Positions 1 to 7,540 are shown, counted from the first letter of the stretch. The stretch is DNA of 13,389 nucleotides from an uncultured Eubacteriales bacterium (GCA_934667845.1 CAKUMQ010000065.1:1-13389); one strand, 5' to 3'. Translations and numbers: made by a program. Notes: a model not told the origin generated them from the sequence alone.

Positions 1-86
1 CCGTCGTCAGCAAGCTGTGCCTGAAAGCGGCGGGCGAGATCACCGAGCCTGACAAGGCCAAGCCTGCCGACAAGCCCGCTTCCTGA
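1..86 (+). CDS. 3' end of an unidentified gene (partial)
   Basis: Only the reading frame beginning at base 3 stays open; the other two plus-strand frames hit stops within about 50 bases. It gives 27 residues followed by TGA at 84-86. The tail is rich in Lys, Ala, Pro and Asp (it ends KPADKPAS), which looks like a flexible hydrophilic C-terminus. The strong plus-strand terminator about 30 bases downstream supports this being the true end of a rightward gene that converges on the minus-strand genes. I do not recognise the family and too little is visible to propose a function. Confidence 0.5.
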   Translation, partial: VVSKLCLKAAGEITEPDKAKPADKPAS

Positions 87-117
87 TTTTTTCGCATAAA
101 ATTTTCCGCACAAACGC

Positions 118-162
118 CGCGGGCGGCCGTTCCCAAAAGGGAGCGACCGCCCGCGCTTTTTT
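118..162 (+). terminator. Rho-independent terminator of the left-end gene
   Basis: A 17-position stem (arms 118-134 and 139-155) with an AAAA loop is followed by C and six T. The pairing has one C-A mismatch and one G-U wobble and is otherwise complete and GC-rich. It lies 31 bases after the stop at 86. Read on the minus strand, the stem is followed only by a poor T stretch (GCGTTTG), so it would be weak for the convergent gene ending at 172, although it is that gene's only nearby hairpin. Confidence 0.85.
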
Positions 163-171
163 GTATACGTC

Positions 172-534
172 TTATTCGCCCAGCTTTGTCCCGCAATGTT
201 TGCAGTACAGCGCATCGTCGGGGTTGGCGGCGCCGCAGCTCTGGCAGCGGCTGACCTTGTTGTACTCGTCGATCTGCCGGCGGGTCGCCTCGACCTTTTC
301 CGTCAGCTCACCGATGCGTGTCGCACAGTCCTCCACCAGCGGCGCGATATCCTCGCCGGAGCGGTGTGCATCGTAGACCAGACGACCCAGCCCCTCAAAT
401 GCCGTCGCCAGTTCCTTTTCCGTCTGAGCGACATCCATTTTCAGGCGCACCTGATCGACAAGCTCGCCGGTCTTTTTTCCGGCAGATTCCGCCATCGTCT
501 TTGCCTTGACCAATACTTCTTCAAATGTTGCCAT
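172..534 (-). CDS. Small coiled-coil protein with C-terminal zinc ribbon
   Basis: This encodes a 120-residue protein of unknown function. Residues 1 to about 93 are charged and helical, with heptad-like spacing of hydrophobics suggesting a coiled coil, and there is no signal peptide or membrane segment. The C-terminus is a zinc ribbon with two CxxC pairs (Cys97/Cys100 and Cys111/Cys114) spaced as in the short ribbons found at the ends of many bacterial proteins. By analogy it probably binds one zinc and mediates protein contacts, but no partner is visible. An AAGGAGGG site (543-550) lies 9 nt before the ATG at 534 and 6 nt before an adjacent in-frame GTG at 537, so a start one codon earlier is possible. 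It follows hemZ by 73-76 nt and may be the last gene of that unit or have its own promoter. Confidence 0.85.
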   Translation of the reverse strand: MATFEEVLVKAKTMAESAGKKTGELVDQVRLKMDVAQTEKELATAFEGLGRLVYDAHRSGEDIAPLVEDCATRIGELTEKVEATRRQIDEYNKVSRCQSCGAANPDDALYCKHCGTKLGE

Positions 535-566
535 CACAGAATCCCTCCTTATCGGATCGTATCTAC

Positions 567-572
567 AGTATA
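567..572 (-). promoter_or_regulatory. Possible weak promoter (-10 box) for the zinc-ribbon gene
   Basis: The minus strand carries TATACT here, in the gap between hemZ and the zinc-ribbon gene, about 33 nt before its start codon. No good -35 hexamer is found at 16-18 nt spacing and there is no TGn extension, so this is a tentative call. Read-through from hemZ is the alternative. Confidence 0.3.
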
Positions 573-610
573 CCGCATTTTACGGAGAGATGCATGAATA
601 AACTGTGAAA

Positions 611-2131
611 TCATTCTTCCGCCGGTGCATTTCCGCGGCGGTCGGTCGGCGTCTCGCCGCCGAACACATAGCGGGTATAAAATTCCCGCACCTGCTCCTT
701 CCGCGCAAGCATTTCCTCCAGATGGTCATTATACTCATACGGAAATTTGAAATTGAACACCCGCTCCAGGTAATCGGTGTGCGGTAGCTTCAGCTTTGTC
801 ACCGCGCCCGCCCCGCAGCCGAGGATCGTGTGGGTCTCATCCATGATATAGACGTTATACAGCCCCTCAAAGCCGGGCTTTGCCCAGCCGACATTCTCCT
901 GATTGCCGACCGTGCGGCTCTGGCGATAGAGGTAGTAGGAGTGATACCCTGCCTGCGGCAGTCGCTCGACGGAAAGCGCCACCATCTGCACAGCATCGTC
1001 CCGCACACGGTAATCCGCGCGGTGCTGCACCACCAGATTAGACGCCCGCTTCATCGACAGCGTATGCACCGTCACGCTTTCGGGAGCAAGCGTCAATATG
1101 CCGTCCAGCGTCGCAGAAAAGCCCGCCGCGTCGTCGCCGGGCAGTCCGGCAATCAGATCGGTGTTGATATTCTGATGCCCGCAACGGCGCGCCAGGGCAA
1201 ACGCGTCATAAAACTGTGCCGCCGTATGCCGCCGCCCGATGGCGCGCAGCACGTCGTCGCGCAGCGTCTGCGGATTGATGCTGATCCTGCCGACTCCCGC
1301 CGCCTTGAGCATCCGCAGCTTTTCCTCCGTCACCGTGTCGGGACGCCCCGCCTCAACGGTATATTCCCGCAGGGCGGACAGGTCAAAGCTCGCCTTGACC
1401 GCGCGGATCAGCCGTTCAAGCTGCTGTGCCGACAGCGCCGTAGGCGTGCCGCCGCCGAAATAGACGGTCTCGAGCCGCAGCCCCAGCTCGCGCGCGAGCT
1501 GCCCCGTATAGGCGATCTCGCGTTCGAGCGCCTCCACATAGGGCGGGATCAGCTTGGCTGCCCGCTCGATCGTGCGGGAGACAAATGAGCAGTAGTCACA
1601 GCGGGTCGGGCAAAAGGGGATGGAGATATACAGGCTGAAGGAATTATCACGCGACAGTGAAAGCAGCTTGTCCTCCGCCTGCAGCGTGCGGCGGCAGAGC
1701 GCGAGCTTGTTCTCGCTTACCAAAAGCCGCCGGCGCATATAGTCCGCCGCGGCGTCCTCGCTGCCGTATTCCCGCCGCAGCCGCCGCAGCAGCTTCACAG
1801 GGCGCACGCCCGTCACCATGCCCCACGTCTGCGTCACGCCGAACAGCGCGGACAACAGGCGGTAGAGCAGCGTCGCGAGTGCAAGCTCGCACTCGTCCCC
1901 GTATTTCGGGGTGTCGAGCGGCACCTCCGCCGTCAGCTCGCGGTCGAAATCATCGAGCGACAGCCGCACCGACAGGTGCGCCGTATCGCCGCACACCTCC
2001 CGCACCGTCACGGCGCAGAGTCCCTCACCGTCCGGCTGCTCCGTGACCGTCACCGGCTCCTGCGGGAGAAACAGGCGGCAGATGTTTTCCAGTTCAAAGC
2101 GGTAGCTGTGACCGCACATACACAATTTCAT
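611..2131 (-). CDS. hemZ: HemZ-type radical SAM coproporphyrinogen dehydrogenase-like protein
   Basis: This 506-residue protein belongs to the oxygen-independent coproporphyrinogen III dehydrogenase superfamily. Such enzymes use a [4Fe-4S] cluster and S-adenosylmethionine to decarboxylate propionate side chains in heme synthesis. The cluster motif CxxxCxxC is at Cys174/Cys178/Cys181 in IPFCPTRCDYCSF, and the SAM-binding GGGTP is at 226-230. A roughly 160-residue N-terminal extension containing TGVRPVKL and a length near 500 are typical of HemZ rather than HemN or HemW. The residue after CS is Phe, so the fourth Cys of classical HemN (CxC) is absent, as in HemZ and HemW. The ATG lies 7 nt after the MBL gene's stop, and its AGGA site (2142-2145) sits just beside that stop, suggesting translational coupling. 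No other heme gene is in view, so its true substrate is uncertain. Confidence 0.9.
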   Translation of the reverse strand: MKLCMCGHSYRFELENICRLFLPQEPVTVTEQPDGEGLCAVTVREVCGDTAHLSVRLSLDDFDRELTAEVPLDTPKYGDECELALATLLYRLLSALFGVTQTWGMVTGVRPVKLLRRLRREYGSEDAAADYMRRRLLVSENKLALCRRTLQAEDKLLSLSRDNSFSLYISIPFCPTRCDYCSFVSRTIERAAKLIPPYVEALEREIAYTGQLARELGLRLETVYFGGGTPTALSAQQLERLIRAVKASFDLSALREYTVEAGRPDTVTEEKLRMLKAAGVGRISINPQTLRDDVLRAIGRRHTAAQFYDAFALARRCGHQNINTDLIAGLPGDDAAGFSATLDGILTLAPESVTVHTLSMKRASNLVVQHRADYRVRDDAVQMVALSVERLPQAGYHSYYLYRQSRTVGNQENVGWAKPGFEGLYNVYIMDETHTILGCGAGAVTKLKLPHTDYLERVFNFKFPYEYNDHLEEMLARKEQVREFYTRYVFGGETPTDRRGNAPAEE

Positions 2132-2138
2132 CGCAATG

Positions 2139-2762
2139 TCATCCTATAAACGGGTTGTGGGCGGCTTCCTCGCCGACCGTCGTCATTTCCCCGTGGCCGG
2201 GGTACACCGCCGTGTCGGGCGGCAGCTGCATCAGCCGCGCAAGCGATTCACGCAGCGCCGCCGGGTCGCCGCCGGGAAAATCCGTCCGCCCGGCAGAACC
2301 GGCAAACAGGGTATCGCCCGAAAACAGGCGGGCGTTTTTTTCGTCATAATAGGCGCAGTTGCCCACTGTGTGTCCCGGCGTGTGCAGCACGCGCAGCAAA
2401 AGCGCGCCCACCGAGACCATGTCACCGCCGTGCAGCAGCCGGCCGGCATACAGCGGGCCGCGGACGTCACAGCCAAACCACGCCGACAGATTTTTTACGG
2501 GATCGGAGAGCGCGGGCGCATCCGCCTCGTGCAGCATCAGCACCGCACCCGTCTGCCGCAGCACCTCCGCCGCCGCGCGCATATGGTCAAAATGCGCGTG
2601 GGTCAGCAGCACCGCCCGCACGGCAAGCCCGCGGGCCTTGGCACAGGCCAGGATCTGTTCCGCCTCGTCCGCCGGGTCGATCACAAGCGCTTCCTTGTTG
2701 TCATCCCACAAAAGGTAGCAGTCGGTGTCAAGCGCACCGAGCGAGAGCATCTGCATATTCAC
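2139..2762 (-). CDS. MBL-fold metallo-hydrolase (glyoxalase II-like)
   Basis: This is a cytoplasmic single-domain metallo-beta-lactamase-fold hydrolase of about 207 residues, which would bind two metal ions. The metal ligands are visible in order: HAHFDH at 55-60, the His of HTPGH near 131, the Asp of SGDTLF near 150, and the His of YPGHGE near 190. Relatives include glyoxalase II and broad thioester or phosphodiester hydrolases, so the substrate cannot be named. An in-frame ATG lies 15 nt upstream (2777), but a strong GGAGGA (2770-2775) overlaps that codon and is spaced 7 nt before GTG at 2762. That GTG shares GTGA with the dtd stop, so I chose it. A third option is ATG at 2756. Its place between dtd and hemZ is common in Clostridia, but the functional link is unknown. 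Confidence 0.9.
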   Translation of the reverse strand: MNMQMLSLGALDTDCYLLWDDNKEALVIDPADEAEQILACAKARGLAVRAVLLTHAHFDHMRAAAEVLRQTGAVLMLHEADAPALSDPVKNLSAWFGCDVRGPLYAGRLLHGGDMVSVGALLLRVLHTPGHTVGNCAYYDEKNARLFSGDTLFAGSAGRTDFPGGDPAALRESLARLMQLPPDTAVYPGHGEMTTVGEEAAHNPFIG

Positions 2763-3220
2763 GGGCGCTTCCTCCATTCCGCGGTGTCCAGCATCAGCGT
2801 TACGGGACCGTCGTTGACCAGCTCCACCTGCATATCCGCGCCGAATACGCCGGTCTGCACGTCTTTGACCCCCTCTGCCCGCAGGCAGCGAACAAAGCTG
2901 TCAAACAGCGGCAGCGCCTGCTCGGGGCGGGCGGCGCGCAGAAAATCCGGCCGCCGCCCGTGGGACGTATCGGCGCACAGGGTAAACTGTGACACCGCAA
3001 GCACACTGCCGCCGGTGTCCAGCACCGAGCGGTTCAGCTTACCCGCCTCGTCCTCGCACATGCGAAATGACGCCGTTTTGCGCGCCAGCAGCGCGGCATC
3101 CTCCTCGGTGTCGCCGACCTCCACACCGACAAGCAGCAGTATGCCCTTGCCGATGGCGGCGACACGCTCGCCGTCCACGGTCACGCTCGCCCGATTCACT
3201 CTCTGATAAACCGCCCGCAT
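2759..3220 (-). CDS. dtd: D-aminoacyl-tRNA deacylase
   Basis: This 153-residue protein cleaves D-amino acids (and mischarged glycine) from tRNA, a proofreading step that recycles tRNA in the cytoplasm. The two diagnostic motifs are present: SQFTL at 77-81, with the catalytic-site Thr80, and the Gly-cisPro loop NDGPVT at 136-141. The N-terminus MRAVYQRV and the length of about 150 residues are standard for the bacterial DTD family. The start ATG lies 9 nt after the rel stop, and its site GAGGTGA (3225-3231) includes part of that stop codon. The 3' end shares GTGA with the MBL hydrolase. Both arrangements point to a coupled operon. Confidence 0.96.
   Translation of the reverse strand: MRAVYQRVNRASVTVDGERVAAIGKGILLLVGVEVGDTEEDAALLARKTASFRMCEDEAGKLNRSVLDTGGSVLAVSQFTLCADTSHGRRPDFLRAARPEQALPLFDSFVRCLRAEGVKDVQTGVFGADMQVELVNDGPVTLMLDTAEWRKRP
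2770..2775 (-). promoter_or_regulatory. Ribosome-binding site that decides the MBL hydrolase start
   Basis: GGAGGA on the minus strand lies within the last codons of dtd and covers the start of the longest MBL frame. Its 7-nt spacing to GTG at 2762-2760 is close to ideal, whereas it cannot serve an ATG at 2777 that it overlaps. Confidence 0.7.
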
Positions 3221-3229
3221 GCTCTCACC

Positions 3230-5416
3230 TCACGAATAACTGCCGCGGCTGATGGTGTAGATGCCGTCAATTTTGGACAGCCGCTCGATCACGCTCTGCA
3301 GATGATCCAAACCGGACACCCCGAGCGTCAGGTGGATCGCGGTATTGCCGTCCTTCGGTTCCCGCACATTCACCGCGTAGATCATCACCCGCATAGACGC
3401 CAGCTGGCTGGTCAGATCCGCCAGAAGCGCCATGCGGTCATGCGCCTCGACGATAATATTGGCTTTGAACACCTGCTGCGCGTCCGTTTCCCAGCTCACG
3501 CGCACCCAGCGCCCCGGTTCGGCGGCATCCTGAATATCCGCCGGCACATTGATGCAGTCCCGCTTGTGGATGGACACGCCGAAGCCGCGGGTGATAAAGC
3601 CGATGATCGGGTCGCCCGGCACGGGGTTGCAGCAGCGGGCAAATTTGACCAGGCAGTTGTCCATGCCCTCGATGATCACGCCGCCGCTGCTGCGGTGCTT
3701 TGTCGGTGCGGAGACCATGCGCTCGGGCGTCACCGGCTCGTCGTCCTTGTTCAGGCGGGCGCAGTCGTCCTTCACGCGCGGCATCAGGCGCGAGAGCAGC
3801 ACGCCGCCGTAGCCGATCGCGGCATAGAAATCGTCCACGGTGGAAAAATGCTGCTTGCGGCACTGGATCGCCAGAAGCTCCTGCATCTTATCCTCCGGCA
3901 GGTGGATCAGATTGCGGCTCAGCTCCCGTTCAAAAGCGGCGCGCCCCTGCTCGATATTCTCCTCGCGGCGCTCATTTTTAAACCATGTGCGGATCTTGCT
4001 GCGCGCCTCGCCGGTCTTGACGATGTTCAGCCAGTCGCGGCTCGGTCCGTGCCCCTGCACCGAGGTGGTCAGCACCTCAACGATCTCGCCGGTCTTGACG
4101 CGATAATCCAGCGGCACGATCCTGCCGTCCACCTTTGCGCCGACCATGCGGTTACCGACGGCGGAATGGATGGCGTAGGCGAAGTCGATCACGGTGCTGC
4201 CGCTCGGCAGTGTGATGACATCGCCCTTCGGCGTCAGAGCAAACACCTCATCCGAGGACAGGTCCGTTTTGATCGTGCGAACAATATCCTCCGCGTCCTC
4301 GACATCTTTCTGATTCTCGATAAACTGGCGCACCCAGGCGAGCCGCTCCTCCAGCCGATCCTTCTTCTGGAGTCCCAGCTTGTATTTCCAGTGCGCCGCG
4401 ATGCCATATTCGGCAGTGTAATGCATCTCCCAGGTGCGGATCTGCACCTCAAAGGGGATCTTCTCCTTGCCGATCACGGTCGTGTGCAGCGACTGGTACA
4501 TATTCGCCTTCGGGGTGGAGATATAATCCTTGAAGCGGTTCGGGATCGGGCGGAACATCTCGTGGACGATGCCGAGCACGTTATAGCAGTCGTTCACCGT
4601 ATCCACAATGACCCGCACCGCGTAAATATCATAGATCTCGTCGAACGCGTGTCCCTGTACATACATTTTGCGGTATATGCCCGCGATGCTCTTGATCCGC
4701 CCGGACAAAAACGGCTTGAACCCGTATTCGCCGAGCTTTTCCCGCAGACGGTTCTGAATATCCTCCAGAAACGCCTTGCGCTCGCCCTCGCGCAGCGCCA
4801 GCGCCTCCTCGATCTCCTTATACGCCACCGGGTCGAGGATACGCAGCGACAGATCCTCAAGCTCCTCCTTGACGGCGCGGATACCGAGTCTGTGCGCAAG
4901 CGGCGCATAGATATCCATGGTCTCCTTCGCCTTGTCGCGGCGCTTCTGCGGCTCCCATCCCTCGCTCGTGCGCATGTTGTGCAGGCGGTCGGCGAGCTTG
5001 ATGATGATGACGCGGATATCCTTCGCCATGGCGAGCAGCATTTTGCGGACATTTTCCGCCTGCTCCTCCTCGCGGGAGGTAAACGGCAGCTTATTGAGCT
5101 TAGTCACGCCGTCCACCAGACCGGCGACCTCGGCGCCGAACGCCTTGCGGATATCCGCCAGCTCCATCGGCGTATCCTCCACCACATCATGGAGCAGCGC
5201 CGCCACGATGGAGTCGGTGTCCATGCCCATTTCCACCAGGATCAGCGCGACGCTGAGCGGGTGGCAGACATATTCCTCGCCCGAGGCGCGGCGCTGTCCG
5301 TCATGGGCGCGGCACGCCGTCTCCACGGCGCGGTCGATCGCCAACAGGTCATATGGCTTATCACTTTTGATGACCGCCTCTTTGAGCGAGGAGATCAGGT
5401 CTTCTTTCTGGATCAT
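3230..5416 (-). CDS. rel: Bifunctional (p)ppGpp synthetase/hydrolase Rel
   Basis: This 728-residue, full-length RelA/SpoT homologue makes and degrades the stringent-response alarmones (p)ppGpp. The N-terminal HD hydrolase domain has His52, HDVVED at 76-81 and Asp143, so the hydrolase appears intact. The synthetase domain has the GRIKSI loop at 239-244 and the RFKD motif at 294-297. RxKD is the known mark of bifunctional enzymes, in contrast to ExDD of synthetase-only RelA. A TGS domain (about 391-450), a helical region, a conserved Cys pair (FARCCNP, Cys595/Cys596) and a C-terminal ACT domain (about 655-728) follow; these are the ribosome-sensing and regulatory parts. The start ATG shares ATGA with the recJ stop, with a GGAGA site about 10 nt upstream inside recJ. 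Many genomes label this gene relA. Confidence 0.97.
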   Translation of the reverse strand: MIQKEDLISSLKEAVIKSDKPYDLLAIDRAVETACRAHDGQRRASGEEYVCHPLSVALILVEMGMDTDSIVAALLHDVVEDTPMELADIRKAFGAEVAGLVDGVTKLNKLPFTSREEEQAENVRKMLLAMAKDIRVIIIKLADRLHNMRTSEGWEPQKRRDKAKETMDIYAPLAHRLGIRAVKEELEDLSLRILDPVAYKEIEEALALREGERKAFLEDIQNRLREKLGEYGFKPFLSGRIKSIAGIYRKMYVQGHAFDEIYDIYAVRVIVDTVNDCYNVLGIVHEMFRPIPNRFKDYISTPKANMYQSLHTTVIGKEKIPFEVQIRTWEMHYTAEYGIAAHWKYKLGLQKKDRLEERLAWVRQFIENQKDVEDAEDIVRTIKTDLSSDEVFALTPKGDVITLPSGSTVIDFAYAIHSAVGNRMVGAKVDGRIVPLDYRVKTGEIVEVLTTSVQGHGPSRDWLNIVKTGEARSKIRTWFKNERREENIEQGRAAFERELSRNLIHLPEDKMQELLAIQCRKQHFSTVDDFYAAIGYGGVLLSRLMPRVKDDCARLNKDDEPVTPERMVSAPTKHRSSGGVIIEGMDNCLVKFARCCNPVPGDPIIGFITRGFGVSIHKRDCINVPADIQDAAEPGRWVRVSWETDAQQVFKANIIVEAHDRMALLADLTSQLASMRVMIYAVNVREPKDGNTAIHLTLGVSGLDHLQSVIERLSKIDGIYTISRGSYS

Positions 5417-7455
5417 TCCGATTCGTCTCCGTTATTCAGATAGCGCATAAGCGGGGTCTTGGTCAGGTCGGCTTTTGTGTCCGTCGGCATGATGTCGATA
5501 TGCAGCCGGTCGCCGAGATCCTCCCGGCGGATCAGCCCCGCCTCGCCGAGCACCTCGAGAGCCGTCAGCATAACGGTATAGCTGCCTGCGCGCCCGCCGA
5601 GCGCGTGGAAAAGCTGATCCGGCGTTCCTTTAAACGGCGCCGCACTCCTGATCAGGCGATACACAGCCGCCGTCTGCTCCCTTGTCGGCGCCGTATATGC
5701 CCGCGGGTCTCCCTCGCGGCGATACAGCCGCTCAAACGCCCGCTCGTCCTCGATCATCTTCTCCTGATCAAGGTCGGAAAAGCGGATATCCTTCACATAG
5801 ATCGAGGGGGACACCACGCCGTGATATTCATTTTTATCCAGCGTCACCGCCAGATCCACTGTCGAGCCGCAGGGGATGATCAGCTCCTCCACCGTGCAGT
5901 TGAACAGCATGGCGGACAGGCGGCAGCCGTCCCGCGAAACGGACAGGCGCAGATGCCGTCCGTTGCCCACCGGCGTAATATTGTCGAGTTTCATGGAAAA
6001 CAGCCCGAACAGCGGCACGGGATTCCCCGCGCCGAACGGCTCCATCGCCGACAGCACCTGCAATTTTTCAAGGTCGATCTGCGACGGACGCAGCTTGCAG
6101 TCGAGCGTCAGCTCCCGCAGCGGCATCTGCGGAAAATGCGTCGCCGCATAGCGGTTGATCCGCGCGGAAAAGGCGTCGATATCCTCCGCCCGCAGCGTCA
6201 CGCCCGCCGCCAGTTCATGGCCGCCGAAGCCGAGCAGCTCATCGCTGCAGGCGGACAGCGCCTCAAACAGCGAAAAGCCCGGCAGACTGCGCCCCGACCC
6301 CTTGGCGATGCCCTCCTCCGTGACCGACAGCACCAGGCAGGGCTTGCCGTAATGCTCCAGCAGGCGCGCCGCAATAATGCCGATCACGCCGGGGTGCCAG
6401 CCCTTTCCCGCCAGCACCAGCACGCGGTCATGCTGCTTTTCCGGATGCACCCACAGCTGCTTTTGCGCCTCGGCGAGGATCTCCGTCTCGGTCTGCTGCC
6501 GCCGGACGTTAAATGCCTGCAGCTCGTCCGCCAGAGCGGCGGCTTCCTCCGCGTCTTCCGCCAGCATCAGCTGCGCCGCCTTGTCCGGGCAGCCCATCCG
6601 ACCGGCGGCATTGATCCGCGGCGCAACAGTAAACACCGCCCCCGTCGCGGTCAGCTGCCGCTGTGCCGCACCGGCGACCTGCAGCAGCGCCTGCACGCCC
6701 GGACGCGGCGCGTCGGCAATGCGCCGCAGTCCCTGCCGCACCAACCGGCGGTTCTCCCCCTTCAGCGGCATCACGTCCGCCAGCGTGCCGAGGGCGATCA
6801 GGTCGCCGTAGCGCTCCAGCACCGCCGCCGGATCGCCGTCCAGCGCACACACCAGCTTATACGCCACGCCGACACCGGCGTAATCTTTAAACGCCGACGG
6901 GCAGTCCCGCCGATGAGGATCCACCACTGCCACCGCATCGGGCAGTGTCTCCTGCGGCTGGTGGTGGTCGGTGATCACCAGATCCAACCCCAGCGCTTTC
7001 GCGTGCGCCGCCTCCTCAATGGCGGAGATCCCGTTGTCCACCGTGACCACCAGGGTCACGCCGGCGGCTGCCAGCTCGTCCAGCTTGGCGATGTTTAAGC
7101 CGTAGCCCTCCTCCCGGCGGGGTATGTAATATTGCACACGGGCATTTTGCTCCCGCAGGTACAGATACAGCAGCACGGTCGACGTGATGCCGTCGGCGTC
7201 ATAGTCGCCGAAAATGCACATTGACTCGCCCTCGTCCACCGCGCGCTGGATCCGCTCCGCTGCGGCATCCATATCGGCGAACAGAAACGGGTCTTCCTCT
7301 TCGTCGTCCCACAAAAAGCGCTGTACATCCTCTGCCGTGCGGATCCCGCGCGAATGACGCAGCCGGGCGATAAACGGAAGAAGTCCGCATTCCTCCGCCA
7401 GAAGCGATGCGCCTTCCTTATCCGGTTTGGGCACGATCCAACGCCGAAAGCCCAT
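5413..7455 (-). CDS. recJ: Single-stranded-DNA-specific exonuclease RecJ
   Basis: This 680-residue protein is a 5'-3' exonuclease on single-stranded DNA used in recombination and repair. The DHH-family metal motifs appear in order: DYDADG at 84-89, Asp140 in DNG, DHH at 163-165, and Asp180-His181. The DHHA1 domain has GKGWHPG near 350 and GGHE at 411-414. An OB-like region follows (about 450-560), then a C-terminal region of roughly 110 residues resembling a winged helix, common in clostridial RecJ. The open frame extends to a TTG at 7497, but AAGGGAG (7464-7470) lies 8 nt before ATG at 7455, and the protein begins there as RecJ usually does, so I chose 7455. It is the first gene of its transcription unit, with a promoter about 57 nt upstream. 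Confidence 0.96.
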   Translation of the reverse strand: MGFRRWIVPKPDKEGASLLAEECGLLPFIARLRHSRGIRTAEDVQRFLWDDEEEDPFLFADMDAAAERIQRAVDEGESMCIFGDYDADGITSTVLLYLYLREQNARVQYYIPRREEGYGLNIAKLDELAAAGVTLVVTVDNGISAIEEAAHAKALGLDLVITDHHQPQETLPDAVAVVDPHRRDCPSAFKDYAGVGVAYKLVCALDGDPAAVLERYGDLIALGTLADVMPLKGENRRLVRQGLRRIADAPRPGVQALLQVAGAAQRQLTATGAVFTVAPRINAAGRMGCPDKAAQLMLAEDAEEAAALADELQAFNVRRQQTETEILAEAQKQLWVHPEKQHDRVLVLAGKGWHPGVIGIIAARLLEHYGKPCLVLSVTEEGIAKGSGRSLPGFSLFEALSACSDELLGFGGHELAAGVTLRAEDIDAFSARINRYAATHFPQMPLRELTLDCKLRPSQIDLEKLQVLSAMEPFGAGNPVPLFGLFSMKLDNITPVGNGRHLRLSVSRDGCRLSAMLFNCTVEELIIPCGSTVDLAVTLDKNEYHGVVSPSIYVKDIRFSDLDQEKMIEDERAFERLYRREGDPRAYTAPTREQTAAVYRLIRSAAPFKGTPDQLFHALGGRAGSYTVMLTALEVLGEAGLIRREDLGDRLHIDIMPTDTKADLTKTPLMRYLNNGDESE

Positions 7456-7499
7456 CCCTTTCACTCCCTTCGCCTGTTTTCGGTCAGATCCGAGCAATT

Positions 7500-7517
7500 T
7501 ATACTCTTTTTAGTATA
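7500..7517. repeat. Perfect inverted repeat over the recJ -10 and start site
   Basis: TATACT (7500-7505) and AGTATA (7512-7517) are exact reverse complements separated by 6 nt. One half is the recJ -10 box and the other covers the predicted transcription start. It could be an operator or a chance AT-rich palindrome; a divergent promoter is less likely because only a poor -35 (TTTTCG) is present for the plus strand. Confidence 0.4.
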
Positions 7518-7540
7518 CCATTTTTTGCGGTAATATTCAA
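7512..7540 (-). promoter_or_regulatory. Sigma-A promoter of the recJ-rel operon
   Basis: On the minus strand TTGAAT (7535-7540), a 17-nt spacer and TATACT (7512-7517) form a near-consensus housekeeping promoter, with a TGG extension just before the -10. The predicted transcript starts near 7505, leaving a leader of about 50 nt before the recJ ATG at 7455. It lies beyond the gltD terminator, which fits a new transcription unit. Confidence 0.8.

Noticed and set aside
3302..5443. A 713-codon open frame on the plus strand, antisense to rel
   Set aside because: It mirrors the rel codons almost end to end. GC-rich third positions remove stops from the opposite strand, the translation is rich in His, Arg and Ala with no recognisable domain, and rel itself is fully conserved.
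5500..7098. A 532-codon plus-strand open frame opposite recJ
   Set aside because: Same antisense shadow effect; RecJ motifs on the minus strand are intact and the plus-strand product is a low-complexity, Arg/His/Gln-rich sequence.
7456..7497. A longer recJ start at TTG (7497)
   Set aside because: The extra 14 residues show no RecJ similarity I recognise, and a well-spaced AAGGGAG site favours ATG at 7455.
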